Positions 10,040-19,884 of a stretch of 64,000 nucleotides of DNA are shown piece after piece. The stretch spans positions 1,431,120-1,495,119 of the forward strand of contig NZ_VOHD01000003.1 in the NCBI RefSeq assembly GCF_007859395.1, given 5' to 3'. A program made the translations under genes and the position numbers. Position 1 is the stretch's first letter. Every line of letters starts with the position of its first letter. Source of the stretch: Planomicrobium sp. CPCC 101110. GTDB lineage: Bacteria > Bacillota > Bacilli > Bacillales_A > Planococcaceae. The notes under the pieces are model-generated. The model made no database searches. It saw only the letters and a list, made by a program, of their open reading frames with translations, and was not told the DNA's origin.

Positions 10040-10423
10040 ATGACGAATCGCGTTCGACGGTCGATGCCGCTTCTGCCCATCAGCATAGTAATGCAGCTGA
10101 CGGATTTGACAGCGCGCCAAATCCGGTATTACGAAGAGCACGAGTTAATTCGCCCTGCCCGCACGGAAGGCAACAAGCGCATGTTTTCTTTGAATGACGT
10201 GGATGTTCTTCTGGAAATCAAAGAATATTTGGATCAAGGCCTGAATATGGCCGGCATCAAGAAAATTTTCGAAATGAGAGTGCAGCCGAAAGAGGACGTG
10301 GCAGAGCCGAAAACAGTAAGCGATGCTGAACTGCGCCAAATTTTGCGGGAAGAAATCCTGCAATCCCGTTCCCATGAGCGCGGCGGCTACCGGCAAGGTG
10401 ATTTATCCCGTTTCTTTCATTAA
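10040..10423 (+). CDS. glnR: Nitrogen-responsive repressor GlnR (MerR family)
   Basis: Represses glnRA and other nitrogen genes when glutamine is plentiful, activated by feedback-inhibited glutamine synthetase. 127 residues. A MerR-type winged helix (MQLTDLTARQIRYYEEHELI at about 19-38, then RPARTEGNKRMFSLNDVDVL) is followed by a short coiled region. The C-terminal tail RQGDLSRFFH is the autoinhibitory/GS-contact tail of GlnR. Followed 39 bases later by glnA. Confidence 0.96.
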   Translation: MTNRVRRSMPLLPISIVMQLTDLTARQIRYYEEHELIRPARTEGNKRMFSLNDVDVLLEIKEYLDQGLNMAGIKKIFEMRVQPKEDVAEPKTVSDAELRQILREEILQSRSHERGGYRQGDLSRFFH

Positions 10424-10462
10424 AGAACGGGCTTACATAAACATACATAGGAGAGTGAAACC

Positions 10463-11797
10463 ATGGCTAAGTACACAAAAGAAGACATTAAACGTTTAGT
10501 TCAAGAAGAAGAAGTTAACTTTATTCGTTTGCAGTTCACTGATATTTTAGGGATTATCAAAAACGTTGAGATTCCTATTTCCCAGCTGGACAAAGCGCTT
10601 GACAATAAAATGATGTTTGACGGCTCTTCAATCGACGGATTTGTCCGCATTGAGGAATCTGATATGTACTTGTTCCCGGACTTGGATACATGGGTTGTCT
10701 TCCCTTGGATCACAGGAAAAGGGAAAGTCGCCCGTTTGATCTGTGATATCTACCGTCCGGACGGCACTCCGTTCGAGGGAGATCCGCGCAACAACTTGAA
10801 ACGCGTGCTAAAAGAAATGGAAGAACTTGGATTCACCCATTTCAACCTTGGGCCTGAGCCGGAATTTTTCCTTTTCAAATTGGATGAAAAAGGCGAACCA
10901 TCACTTGATTTGAACGACAACGGCGGCTATTTTGACTTGGCTCCTGTCGATCTTGGCGAAAACTGCCGCCGTGATATCGTCCTGGAATTGGAAGCGATGG
11001 GCTTTGAAATTGAAGCATCCCACCACGAAGTGGCTCCAGGACAACACGAAATCGATTTCAAATACGCGGATGCGATCAAAGCATGCGACGATATCCAAAC
11101 GTTCAAACTGGTTGTTAAAACTGTTGCGCGCCAGCATGGCCTTCACGCGACATTCATGCCAAAGCCATTGTTTGGCGTGAACGGTTCAGGTATGCACATG
11201 AACGTTTCATTATTCAACGGAAGCACGAACACGTTCTTGGATGAAGATGGCGAGTTGAAATTGAGTGAAACAGCATACCAGTTCCTGGCAGGAATTTTGG
11301 AGCACGCACAAGGCTTCACTGCAGTAACCAACCCGACAGTCAACTCTTACAAGCGCCTAGTGCCTGGCTATGAAGCGCCTTGCTACGTAGCTTGGTCAGG
11401 ACAAAACCGTAGCCCGCTTATCCGGATCCCAGCTTCACGCGGCTTATCAACACGCGTTGAAATCCGTTCAGTCGATCCGGCGGCTAACCCGTACTTGGCA
11501 ATGGCAGTTCTTTTGAGCGCAGGACTTGATGGTATCCGCAGAAAATTGACTCCGCCAAAAGCGGTAGACCGCAACATCTATGCGATGAACAGAAGAGAGC
11601 GCGAAGCAGTCGGCATTCAAGATTTGCCTGCAACATTGTATGCAGCTCTTCAGGAATTGCAGGATAACGAAGTGATGAAAAAAGCGCTTGGCGAACATAT
11701 TCTGCACAACTTTGTTGAAGCGAAAGAAATTGAGTGGGACATGTTCCGTGTCAATGTCCACCCGTGGGAACGCGAGCAATATTTGAAGATGTATTAA
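10463..11797 (+). CDS. glnA: Glutamine synthetase type I (GSI-alpha)
   Basis: Makes glutamine from glutamate, ammonia and ATP; dodecameric and also the signal partner for GlnR. 444 residues, the length of the GSI-alpha subtype, which lacks the adenylylation loop. Motifs: [19 protein letters not shown] (metal/glutamate site), [22 protein letters not shown], the flap [17 protein letters not shown] and NRSPLIRIP. Strong site AGGAG before ATG 10463. Encoded with glnR. Confidence 0.98.
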   Translation: MAKYTKEDIKRLVQEEEVNFIRLQFTDILGIIKNVEIPISQLDKALDNKMMFDGSSIDGFVRIEESDMYLFPDLDTWVVFPWITGKGKVARLICDIYRPDGTPFEGDPRNNLKRVLKEMEELGFTHFNLGPEPEFFLFKLDEKGEPSLDLNDNGGYFDLAPVDLGENCRRDIVLELEAMGFEIEASHHEVAPGQHEIDFKYADAIKACDDIQTFKLVVKTVARQHGLHATFMPKPLFGVNGSGMHMNVSLFNGSTNTFLDEDGELKLSETAYQFLAGILEHAQGFTAVTNPTVNSYKRLVPGYEAPCYVAWSGQNRSPLIRIPASRGLSTRVEIRSVDPAANPYLAMAVLLSAGLDGIRRKLTPPKAVDRNIYAMNRREREAVGIQDLPATLYAALQELQDNEVMKKALGEHILHNFVEAKEIEWDMFRVNVHPWEREQYLKMY

Positions 11798-11805
11798 GAG
11801 GCAGC

Positions 11806-11839
11806 AAACCGCCAGAGCTAATCGCTCTGGCGGTTTTTT
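11806..11839 (+). terminator. Terminator after glnA
   Basis: Perfect 13-bp stem AAACCGCCAGAGC / GCTCTGGCGGTTT followed by a T-run. Confidence 0.9.
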
Positions 11840-12883
11840 GATAAGATCAGGGAAAGTCATGCCGGCATGTCGGCTTCATCTGGAAAGGGGCAAAGCATAA
11901 AGCGGTTAAGGCGAAATGAGATTTGAAGCCCAAAAGCTCCGTTGGCTGTCCGGTGCCTTTGCGGTTCATATAATGGCCATATTGGATAGGCATCCCCATT
12001 ATGTTTGGCGCTTGCATGTTAGTATGGGGTTGAGAGAATTGGGCTACCGAGCTACTCCTCCATTTTTTATGCAATAGGGTCCTATAGGAGAAAACAAAAT
12101 CTTTAGCTCCTGAGCTGGTGCCTTTGTAACAATGATGTGCCATGGAAAGGTCCGCCTGTTTCAAGTTTTCATCAATATACGATTGCCTTTTGCTTCAAAC
12201 GGTGAGAGGCGTTTTTATTTTCCCGGATAAGGGTGCAACGCTTGAAATGGCAGAGCAGACTTTACGGCAACGCTAGAAGGCGATAAAGCAATTTTCTCCT
12301 TTTAATGTGTCCTGCGGCTATATAACAACATAGAAAGACCGCCAAAGCAACAGTGCTTTGGCGGTAAAGGAAGAACTACTCATTTTCAGAAAAACAGGCA
12401 CATTCTGGCTTAAGGGGGAAAAGTCAGTAACAAAACAATCTACGTCTGGAAGTTGCCGTATATTGTTCTGTGCCTATAAATAGGGTAACATAACATGCGT
12501 GAAATTAAATGAATAGTTCGAATTGAATATGGTTCGAGAATATAATAAAAATATGGAAGCGATGAGGCGTTAGACTGTATGTATAGGGAGAAAACACTAA
12601 ATCAGATATATGCTTTAAGTATGAGTTTGCTAAAAGAAAGAACAAGTCGAGCCCTTATGGCCACCTCCTGCTGTTTCTTGGAATGCAAAAGACGAGGGGA
12701 GATTTTTTCGGACTAATTCCTCATAAGTGCTATACATTCGGCAAAAAGGATGCAAAACTGCAAATAATATTATATGATTTAGTTTAAAGTGAAAATAGGT
12801 GACGGCAGTTCAAACGTGAATATCGCCTAATACATCGTATACTCGGCTTTAGCAGAGCTGGTTTTGAGTGAAGGAGAATCAAG
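11840..12883. other. Gene-poor 1-kb interval
   Basis: No open reading frame with a supporting ribosome binding site is visible. A 105-codon minus-strand frame (12164 to 11847) has no site and no recognisable motif. A hairpin at 12338-12365 closely resembles the glnA terminator stem but has no T-run. Nothing else could be assigned; decayed genes or a non-coding RNA are possible. Confidence 0.6.
12338..12365. repeat. Orphan hairpin resembling the glnA terminator stem
   Basis: ACCGCCAAAGCA / TGCTTTGGCGGT with a 4-base loop. It differs from the glnA terminator stem (ACCGCCAGAGC) at one position of the shared 11 bases, but lacks a following T-run on either strand. Confidence 0.55.
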
Positions 12884-13723
12884 ATGCTGAAAAATGAACG
12901 ACTGCACGAATTTTTATGCTCAAGAAATGAAATGATGACAGAACAATGGTATGAATCCTTGGATAAAAGCAAAAAGGGGATTTATAGCACGACAGACCCT
13001 AAAGAAATCGAACAGCTTAAAAAACAGAACTATGATTTTCACGTGCTGTTTTGCTCTATGTTCAGTAAAAACTATGATGTATTTTTAGTGGAATTCCAGT
13101 ACTGGATCAAACAAGTGGCGAAAGATGAAGCCCATCTGAATACACCGCTTGAAGAAGTGCTGGAAGAATTTTTTAAGACCCAAAAACAATATTTGAAGTT
13201 GATCGAAGAATATTATTCTCTGAATAAAGAACAATTGTCCCATGAGCAGTATGCTGAATGGAACTTGGGTGTAGTGGATGCAATCAGTGAAATCATTCAG
13301 GAGTTTACTGTCCAAAATACCGAAGCTTCTCAAATCCGGCTGCAAGCTCAGCAGGAACTGATCGTGGAAATGAGCGCGCCGGTCATTTTATTGTCTAAGG
13401 ATACGGGACTTTTGCCGCTGGTGGGCGAAATTAATACTTATCGTTCGCAAGTGATTTTCGAAAAAGCGTTGGAACAAAGTTCAAAATATAATATCGACAA
13501 ATTGTACATCGATTTATCCGGAGTTCCGATCATCGATACGATGGTTGCCCAACAAATTTTCCAATTGATTTATGGGTTGAAAATCATTGGGGTCAGAACA
13601 GCGCTGTCTGGAATCAGCCCGGAAATTGCACAAACTGCTGTGCAATTGGGAATCCAGTTTACAGGCATCGAGGTATACAGTACTTTAGTGCAAGCAATGG
13701 AAAAAACCGGGGTTAACGCCTAG
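12884..13723 (+). CDS. RsbR-type stressosome protein with C-terminal STAS domain
   Basis: 279 residues. The N-terminal half (about 1-155) is all-helical like the globin-type sensory domain of RsbR paralogues. The C-terminal STAS domain (about 165-275) contains the family motif PLVGEINTYRS and the phospho-acceptor region DLSGVPIIDTMVAQQ. RsbR paralogues assemble with RsbS into stressosomes controlling RsbT and the general stress response. No rsbS, rsbT or sigB is adjacent, so this is an orphan paralogue. AAGGAG precedes ATG 12884 and a terminator follows. Confidence 0.85.
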   Translation: MLKNERLHEFLCSRNEMMTEQWYESLDKSKKGIYSTTDPKEIEQLKKQNYDFHVLFCSMFSKNYDVFLVEFQYWIKQVAKDEAHLNTPLEEVLEEFFKTQKQYLKLIEEYYSLNKEQLSHEQYAEWNLGVVDAISEIIQEFTVQNTEASQIRLQAQQELIVEMSAPVILLSKDTGLLPLVGEINTYRSQVIFEKALEQSSKYNIDKLYIDLSGVPIIDTMVAQQIFQLIYGLKIIGVRTALSGISPEIAQTAVQLGIQFTGIEVYSTLVQAMEKTGVNA

Positions 13724-13728
13724 ATGAC

Positions 13729-13762
13729 AAGCGCCTTTCTTAAACGGAAAGGCGTTTTTTTT
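13729..13762 (+). terminator. Terminator after RsbR-like gene
   Basis: CGCCTTTC / GAAAGGCG stem followed by eight T. Confidence 0.85.
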
Positions 13763-13846
13763 ATTTTGAAAGAGGATGGAAAGTATAGCAGTCAGTAGAG
13801 GATTATCGGCTTCCGGTACAGAATTTTATAAACAGGAGGTGATGAT

Positions 13847-14071
13847 ATGAAAAAATACGTTATCCAATACCACATCGAAAAAGGATTGGTGGTCGAAAGG
13901 ACAGTTGAAGCGAATTCCAAAGAAGAAGTGGCGGATAGAGTACAGGCGGAACAGATTGTCCAGTACATGGATAATTTCGGGGAACTGAATCTTTTTAACA
14001 AAGAAGACGTCAAATTAGTGAAGATAAAAGATTATGCAGACCCTGTTTTCACTTCAAGAAGAGGCGGATAG
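13847..14071 (+). CDS. Small hypothetical protein, 74 aa
   Basis: Supported by a near-perfect site AGGAGGTGATGAT before the ATG. Charged, soluble sequence beginning KKYVIQYHIEKGLVVERTVEA, with a beta-strand/helix pattern and no cysteines or membrane segment. I do not recognise the family. It lies between the STAS gene and a kinase-like gene on the same strand, but the 98-base gap to the latter does not show whether they are co-transcribed. Confidence 0.7.
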   Translation: MKKYVIQYHIEKGLVVERTVEANSKEEVADRVQAEQIVQYMDNFGELNLFNKEDVKLVKIKDYADPVFTSRRGG

Positions 14072-14169
14072 CCAGTAGAAGGAAAACAGTTTATCAGCCA
14101 GCCTTTAGAGAAAATAATACAAAATGGCTTCAGCGAATTTGAAGTCTTTTGCCACGGGGGAATGGATCG

Positions 14170-14853
14170 ATGACTAGCCAATGGGAAATTGCATCGCAAG
14201 CACTGTCGAATATATCAGTTTCTGCCAATCCAAATAACGATCCGGTAACGATATACGGATCATCGCCGGAGTTGAAATGCGTCGGGGTAGGGACCGATGC
14301 TGCAGTTTTTCAATCTCTTTCAGCTCCATCTTTTGCATTCAAAGTGTACGCAGAGCAAAAATTGGACAAAATCAAAGCGGAGTCGGAAGTATATGATGTT
14401 TTAGGCCCGTCAGAGTTCTTTTCCACATGCTATGCGGCAACGGACAAGTTTCTCGTTTTGACATACGAGGAAGGACCGACACTTTTCGATTGTTTGCTTC
14501 AAGGCATACCCATCCCGGATCAGGTAATCCAGGATGTCGAGGCAGCCAGAAAAGTTGCCCGTGAAAAAGGATTGAATCCTCGCGACATTCATTTGAAGAA
14601 CATTCTGATGCAAAACGGCAGAGCTAAAATCCTCGATGTGTCCGAGTATATACATCCGGGAAATGATTTTCGCTGGGAGCACTTAAAAAGGGCGCATCAT
14701 GAATATTACCAATTTATCTCCGGGACCCCAATGCCATACTGGCTTTTAGAGACAATTCGCAAATGGTATCATCACTGGTCGAAATATTATCCCTCGTTTG
14801 AAGATTTCATGGGAACCGTTTTCAAACAGACAAATTATTGGAGAAAGCCATAA
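14170..14853 (+). CDS. Putative small serine/threonine protein kinase
   Basis: 227 residues. Kinase-like motifs in order are a glycine-loop remnant GVGTDAAVFQS, the lysine in FAFKVYAEQK, a catalytic loop NPRDIHLKNILM (HRD-like) and DVSEY in the place of DFG. The length matches the compact YrzF/RIO-like kinases of Bacillus. Activity is unproven because the activation segment is very short. ATG at 14170 is chosen because GGGGG lies 9 bases upstream; a longer frame starts at 14149 without a site. Confidence 0.7.
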   Translation: MTSQWEIASQALSNISVSANPNNDPVTIYGSSPELKCVGVGTDAAVFQSLSAPSFAFKVYAEQKLDKIKAESEVYDVLGPSEFFSTCYAATDKFLVLTYEEGPTLFDCLLQGIPIPDQVIQDVEAARKVAREKGLNPRDIHLKNILMQNGRAKILDVSEYIHPGNDFRWEHLKRAHHEYYQFISGTPMPYWLLETIRKWYHHWSKYYPSFEDFMGTVFKQTNYWRKP

Positions 14854-14890
14854 GAAAACCACCGGTGAATGACCGGTGGTTTTCTTATGG
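14848..14890. terminator. Bidirectional terminator, perfect 19-bp inverted repeat
   Basis: The inverted repeat begins inside the last codons of the kinase-like gene and ends before the convergent small gene at 14895. Loop of 5 bases, with A/T-rich arms giving a T-run on each strand. Confidence 0.85.
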
Positions 14891-14894
14891 CTTT

Positions 14895-15128
14895 TCACAT
14901 TAATGTTGAAGAATTGAGGTTGCCTTCAACCGCTTCAGCTGCTTGGTCTATGGATTGATAAAAGACGACTTGTCCGGTTTGGATGAATGTCATTTGCAGG
15001 ACGCCCGTGTTTTTAACGCTTTTCACGATAATATGGTCGGTGTCTTCTTTGCTAAATGTTTGAGTAATGTCAACGGTATTGTAAAAGCTCACAGTTTGCA
15101 GAATTTCTTTGATATGCTCTAATTTCAT
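14895..15128 (-). CDS. Small hypothetical protein, 77 aa
   Basis: ATG at 15128 is preceded on the minus strand by GGAGGAATTCCA, a strong site. The sequence (MKLEHIKEILQTVSFYNTV...) is soluble with alternating strands and a C-terminal helix DQAAEAVEG. No recognised motif. It shares the bidirectional terminator with the kinase-like gene. Confidence 0.65.
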   Translation of the reverse strand: MKLEHIKEILQTVSFYNTVDITQTFSKEDTDHIIVKSVKNTGVLQMTFIQTGQVVFYQSIDQAAEAVEGNLNSSTLM

Positions 15129-15403
15129 TGGAATTCCTCCTTTTCCAGCGTTGGAAATTGACTAATAAAAGTCTGTAAGAATCCAAGTATTAAGGTCTGC
15201 CTCTATTATAACATAAATACCATCCACTAAAAGGGAAGACATAAATTGGCCTTTGTCCCCTATAGGTGGAATAATCGCTACTGGGAAGAAAAGTATAAAG
15301 TTATTATGTTTACATTTTAACAAAGAAGGAAATGAAGGAATATTCAAACTATTTTTAAATTCATTTGTATAAAATATACAGATGAAAGAGAGGAGAAATA
15401 TCT

Positions 15404-15577
15404 ATGCGAAAACTTAAGACATTATTCACGGAGGAAGACATCAAACGTGAAAATTGGATTTTGGAACTTGAAGGCTTAGGAATTTCGTCCGGACCGGAAG
15501 GCGAGGATTTGAGAAGTTTAGATTATTACACCATCCGCAACTTAATGGTCAGGGAAGAAATCCGCAGGGAGGAATAA
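15404..15577 (+). CDS. Small hypothetical protein, 57 aa
   Basis: ATG 15404 follows GAGAGGAGAAATATCT, a good site, and TATAAA-like sequence lies about 30 bases further up. The protein is charged (MRKLKTLFTEEDIKRENWIL... ending VREEIRREE), mostly helical, with a central GISSGPEGEDLRSL. It loosely recalls the short Fur-regulated basic protein family of Bacillus but I cannot assert that. The following 300 bases to the GDPD gene contain no supported gene. Confidence 0.55.
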   Translation: MRKLKTLFTEEDIKRENWILELEGLGISSGPEGEDLRSLDYYTIRNLMVREEIRREE

Positions 15578-15873
15578 AGGGAATTTCTATCCTTGTTTTC
15601 TTCCAAATCAGCGGAGTACAGGAAAGGCATGGCGCAAGAAACAGAATTTTTATTTTCAAGCCCATTAAATGCTGATTAGTTGTTTATCCGGAATGCTACA
15701 GGGAACAAATACATATACAAAAAATTCTTTGCTGGCTGGTTGAAGGACAGACTGAAAAGCGAAACCGCAAGAGCCATTGCAGATTTATGGGGCGCAGATT
15801 CATGGTCTATAGGGCTCGATATGTTTAAGGGCTCTGCAAACGTGCATTTGGTCCATTTCTTTGGCCATCAGCT

Positions 15874-16689
15874 ATGAAAGCGGGCAAGAAAATGAGGATA
15901 AAAAACAAAACAACGTTAATGGACCCGGAAAAATTTCTGATCATTGCCCATCGTGGTGCCAGTGTGCAAGCCCCGGAACATACTATGGCTGCCTACCGGC
16001 TTGCGAAAGAACTGGAAGCGGATTACCTGGAAGTGGATGTACAGATGAGCAAGGACGAAGTGTTGGTTTCCATACATGACTTGACTGTCGATCGCACAAC
16101 CGATGGCAGCGGAGTTGTAGCAGATATGATGCTGTCCGAGCTTAAACAGCTGGATGCGGGTTCTTGGTTCAACCGGAAATATCCGGATATGGCAAAAGAA
16201 GAATATGTAGGGCAGAAAATTCCTACACTGCAAGAAATCATCGAAGAATTCGGGGAAAGCGTCAATTATTATATTGAAACGAAGAAGCCGGAAGAAAATG
16301 AAGGAGTTGAAGATGAGTTGTTTGAACTGCTGGGTCAATACAACTTGTTGGATGAATCCTTGCCGGAAGGAAAAGTGGTCATCCAATCTTTCAGCGAGGA
16401 AAGCTTGAAAAGGATGCGGACTTTTAGCCAGACCATTCCGCTTATCAAGCTGGAAAAAGATCCGGTAGTCGGACCGGATGCAAGAAGACGATTGGAAGAA
16501 ATTCGAGAGTATGCAATCGGCATCGGAACGTATTTTGAAAGAATTGATGATGATTATGTCAAGACGGCTAAAGAAGTCGGCTTGCTGGTCCATCTGTATA
16601 CTGTTAATTCAGCAGAAATCGCAGAGAAATGGAAAGCTGTAGGAGCGCACGGAATATTTACAGATAACATACCTGGCACTCGTATATGA
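15874..16689 (+). CDS. Glycerophosphodiester phosphodiesterase
   Basis: Hydrolyses glycerophosphodiesters to glycerol-3-phosphate and an alcohol. The GDPD TIM barrel is complete: IAHRGASVQAPEHTMAAY (catalytic His and Arg), LEVDVQMSKDEVLVSIHD (Glu/Asp metal ligands and second His), YIETK and GIFTDNIPG. 271 residues from 15874, or 265 from ATG 15892, which has a slightly better upstream GCGGG; both sites are weak. No signal peptide, so probably cytoplasmic (UgpQ-like). Confidence 0.9.
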   Translation: MKAGKKMRIKNKTTLMDPEKFLIIAHRGASVQAPEHTMAAYRLAKELEADYLEVDVQMSKDEVLVSIHDLTVDRTTDGSGVVADMMLSELKQLDAGSWFNRKYPDMAKEEYVGQKIPTLQEIIEEFGESVNYYIETKKPEENEGVEDELFELLGQYNLLDESLPEGKVVIQSFSEESLKRMRTFSQTIPLIKLEKDPVVGPDARRRLEEIREYAIGIGTYFERIDDDYVKTAKEVGLLVHLYTVNSAEIAEKWKAVGAHGIFTDNIPGTRI

Positions 16690-16705
16690 ATTCACCTTTA
16701 TTGGG

Positions 16706-16745
16706 CCCGCATCCGGCAATACGCCGAATGCGGGATTTATATGTT
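16706..16745 (+). terminator. Probable terminator after GDPD gene
   Basis: CCCGCAT-C-CGGC / GCCG-A-ATGCGGG hairpin followed by a moderately T-rich stretch; one internal mismatch. Confidence 0.5.
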
Positions 16746-16903
16746 TTGCCGTTCCCTTTTCCTCATCAATTTCCCATGCCTTCACGGCAAGTGCTGCTCT
16801 AATGTAAATTTATCTATGTAAAATCAAAGAGCTGGCTTATAATGAAGGCGAAGGGATAGGAAGAGGTGAATACATAAGCATCATAAGGGGAGGGATGATT
16901 CTC

Positions 16904-17086
16904 GTGTTCAGGCAGGGAGATCAAGTTATCATCCATTCGCACCGCTATGCCGCACTTTACAAAGGAAAAATCTTTACGTGTCTTGCTGATGAGGAAAAAT
17001 GGGATGAAGTAGAAAGTTACATCATTTTGAAAGAACTCGGGCAGGACGGCAAATCATTTTTCACCCGTTACTTGACGAAAGTCTAG
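16904..17086 (+). CDS. Small hypothetical protein, 60 aa
   Basis: GTG 16904 lies about 9 bases after AGGGGAGGG; an in-frame ATG at 16895 touches that site and is less likely. The sequence VFRQGDQVIIHSHRYAALYKGKIFTCL starts with a small beta-barrel-like pattern. Family not recognised. Confidence 0.5.
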   Translation: MFRQGDQVIIHSHRYAALYKGKIFTCLADEEKWDEVESYIILKELGQDGKSFFTRYLTKV

Positions 17087-17226
17087 AAGAAAACTAAGAC
17101 TTATTTCAGGTTCAAGGATTAAACCTTAGGGATAAGGGTATAACTAAAATACCCCAGTAGTTTAATAACTCGTACTGAATTTTCTTTAGCGGAGTCTGCA
17201 AAGAGGATTTTGTGGGAGGTGATTAA

Positions 17227-17427
17227 ATGAGTAAGATCCAAGGGGTACAAAGCTTGCTGGAGTATTTGGAGTCAGCGGATTTTCCATTATCGGAAGATCA
17301 GCTGCACGAGTACATGGCGAAAAGAAAGATTCCGCATAAAAAGTCATTTGGCGGCACCGTTTTTTTTGATCTCGCTCATATAGACTGGTGGATTGCCGAA
17401 CAGCGGAAAACCGAATCTGCAACTTAA
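17227..17427 (+). CDS. Small excisionase-like DNA-binding protein, 66 aa
   Basis: The site GGGAGGTGATTAA precedes the ATG. The sequence LSEDQLHEYMAKRKIPHKKSF continues into GGTVFFDLAHIDWWI. This pattern (two short helices, an IPH-K recognition segment, a wing FFDLAHID and a terminal WWI helix) is that of the MerR/excisionase-type winged helix. No integrase is adjacent; the nearest recombinase is yneB at 19.2 kb, which belongs to the SOS operon. Probably a small regulator or a relic of a mobile element. Confidence 0.6.
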   Translation: MSKIQGVQSLLEYLESADFPLSEDQLHEYMAKRKIPHKKSFGGTVFFDLAHIDWWIAEQRKTESAT

Positions 17428-17444
17428 AAAGGTTTATAAAAATC

Positions 17445-17501
17445 GACGCCCCGAATTCGAAGCTATGAATCCATAGCTTTGAGTTCGGGGCATCGTCTTT
17501 T
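17445..17501 (+). terminator. Terminator after excisionase-like gene
   Basis: Long stem GACGCCCCGAATTCGAAGCTATG pairs with the complementary arm at 17472-17497 and is followed by TTTT. Confidence 0.8.
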
Positions 17502-17572
17502 GGATTTTGACGAACTTTCTTTCAGCTGTGGCGTTCTGTATATTAACTTGCGAATTTAAGGAGGGTTGATAT

Positions 17573-17998
17573 ATGAAGTTTTTGAAGTTCCTAATCGTAA
17601 TTCTTCTTGTTTTTGCTGTGATTGGCTACGGCATCTATTATGCGGGAACCAATATTGCATCAGAGAAAATTGCTGATCGGGCTGTTGCCGAACTAGAAAG
17701 TACCGGCCAAATCGAAACGGTCAAGTCTTATGTTGAAAATGATCCGCAACTGGCTGGGTATATCGAGGAAGCAAAAGCGGCTGATGAGGAATCTTTGCCG
17801 TTTGCCACTACTGGTGAAGCAAGCCGGGTTTTGATCCAGAAAGTAGGGCTGACTGAAATGAACAGAATTAAAACAAGTGTGGAGAACGGAACCATGTCCC
17901 CAGTGGATGTTATTGAAACACTGGAAACGAAGTTGACGGATGATGAGCTTCTGGCTCTGAAGGTAGTCGCTTACAAGGAGTTGTATACCAACGAGTAA
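17573..17998 (+). CDS. Membrane-anchored hypothetical protein, 141 aa
   Basis: The N-terminal hydrophobic segment FLKFLIVILLVFAVIGYGIYYAG (split here as residues 2-24) acts as signal or anchor. The remainder is an acidic, helical extracytoplasmic domain with no cysteine lipobox. AAGGAGGGTTGATAT precedes the ATG. Proteins of this appearance occur in many Bacillales without known function. Shares a terminator with lexA. Confidence 0.7.
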   Translation: MKFLKFLIVILLVFAVIGYGIYYAGTNIASEKIADRAVAELESTGQIETVKSYVENDPQLAGYIEEAKAADEESLPFATTGEASRVLIQKVGLTEMNRIKTSVENGTMSPVDVIETLETKLTDDELLALKVVAYKELYTNE

Positions 17999-18035
17999 TG
18001 GTCTGCAAACCGGTTTAAACGATAGGATGAAAATG

Positions 18036-18072
18036 AAAAAGACGCTGAGCCGGTATGCTCAACGTCTTTTTT
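18036..18072. terminator. Bidirectional terminator between 17573 gene and lexA
   Basis: AAAAAGACG-TGAGC / GCTCA-CGTCTTTTT with one bulge and T-runs both ways. Confidence 0.8.
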
Positions 18073-18693
18073 TCAATGAATCTGGCGGTAGACTCCGACC
18101 ACTTTCCCTAAGATGGAGACCTGGTCTACGATGATTGGATCCATCGAAGAGTTTTCCGGCTGCAAACGGAAGTAGTTTTCCTCACGGAAAAAGCGTTTGA
18201 CTGTAGCCTCATCATCAGCGGTCATAGCTACAACGATATCACCGTTGTTAGCGGTTTGCTGCTGTTTGACCACAACATAGTCCCCGTTCAGAATACCGGC
18301 TTCAATCATACTTTCCCCCATGATCTCCAGCATGAAAACATGGTCATCATCCGATCCGTAGGATTGCGGCAAAGGAAAATATTCTTCAACGTTTTCGATA
18401 GCCGTGATTGGTAGCCCGGCCGTTACTTTACCGATCAAAGGAACATGAAGGACAGGGCTTTTTTCAATAAGCGCTTCTTCTGTGCTGATGATTTCAATTG
18501 CTCTTGGTTTAGTAGGGTCCCGGCGGATCAGCCCTTTGCTTTCAAGCCGCGCCAAATGCCCGTGAACAGTCGAACTGGAAGCTAAGCCGACTGCTTCTCC
18601 GATTTCGCGGACAGAAGGCGGATACCCTTTAGCTCGAACTTCATCTTTTATGAAAGTCAATATATCTTCTTGGCGTTTCGATACCTTTTTCAA
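18073..18693 (-). CDS. lexA: SOS repressor LexA
   Basis: Represses SOS genes and self-cleaves when bound to RecA filaments. 206 residues from TTG 18693, matching the B. subtilis N-terminus ([15 protein letters not shown]) and preceded by AGAGGTG. The winged helix [25 protein letters not shown] recognises the operator. The cleavage bond is the Ala-Gly in GKVTAGLPI, the nucleophile Ser is in GESMIEAG, and the general-base Lys is in EATVKRFF. Divergent from yneA with operators between. Confidence 0.97.
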   Translation of the reverse strand: MKKVSKRQEDILTFIKDEVRAKGYPPSVREIGEAVGLASSSTVHGHLARLESKGLIRRDPTKPRAIEIISTEEALIEKSPVLHVPLIGKVTAGLPITAIENVEEYFPLPQSYGSDDDHVFMLEIMGESMIEAGILNGDYVVVKQQQTANNGDIVVAMTADDEATVKRFFREENYFRLQPENSSMDPIIVDQVSILGKVVGVYRQIH

Positions 18694-18762
18694 CAGTTTC
18701 ACCTCTTTTAGTTGTACTTCTTGTTTTTCTATCAATAGTATATCAACTTGGGCTTTGAAATG

Positions 18763-18830
18763 CAAACATAGGTTCGAATTTTATTGTTGACAAAAACATT
18801 TGTTCGCATTAATATGAGAACATACATTCC
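18763..18830. promoter_or_regulatory. lexA-yneA divergent control region with three LexA-box candidates
   Basis: Compared with the Bacillus SOS box CGAACRNRYGTTYG, 18763-18776 (CAAACATAGGTTCG) matches 12 of 14. 18793-18806 (AAAACATTTGTTCG) also matches 12 of 14, and 18817-18830 (AGAACATACATTCC) matches 11. The middle box fills most of the spacer of a strong yneA promoter, -35 TTGACA 18787-18792 and -10 TAATAT 18810-18815 with 17 bases between. Confidence 0.8.
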
Positions 18831-18858
18831 GAACACACATTCCTAGGAGGCGGTCTTT

Positions 18859-19826
<968 letters not shown>

Positions 19827-19884
19827 ATCTTTGCAGAAACCTTTCTTTTTTTATACGATATTGTAAGAAGAAAGGTGGATGTCT

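Noticed and set aside
11847..12164. 105-codon minus-strand ORF downstream of glnA
   Set aside because: No ribosome binding site, no recognisable domain, unusual composition (many Met, His, Pro and Gln) and it starts in the glnA terminator region; treated as chance.
15680..15877. 65-codon ORF before the GDPD gene
   Set aside because: Starts with TTG and has no ribosome binding site, no terminator pairing and no recognisable motif.
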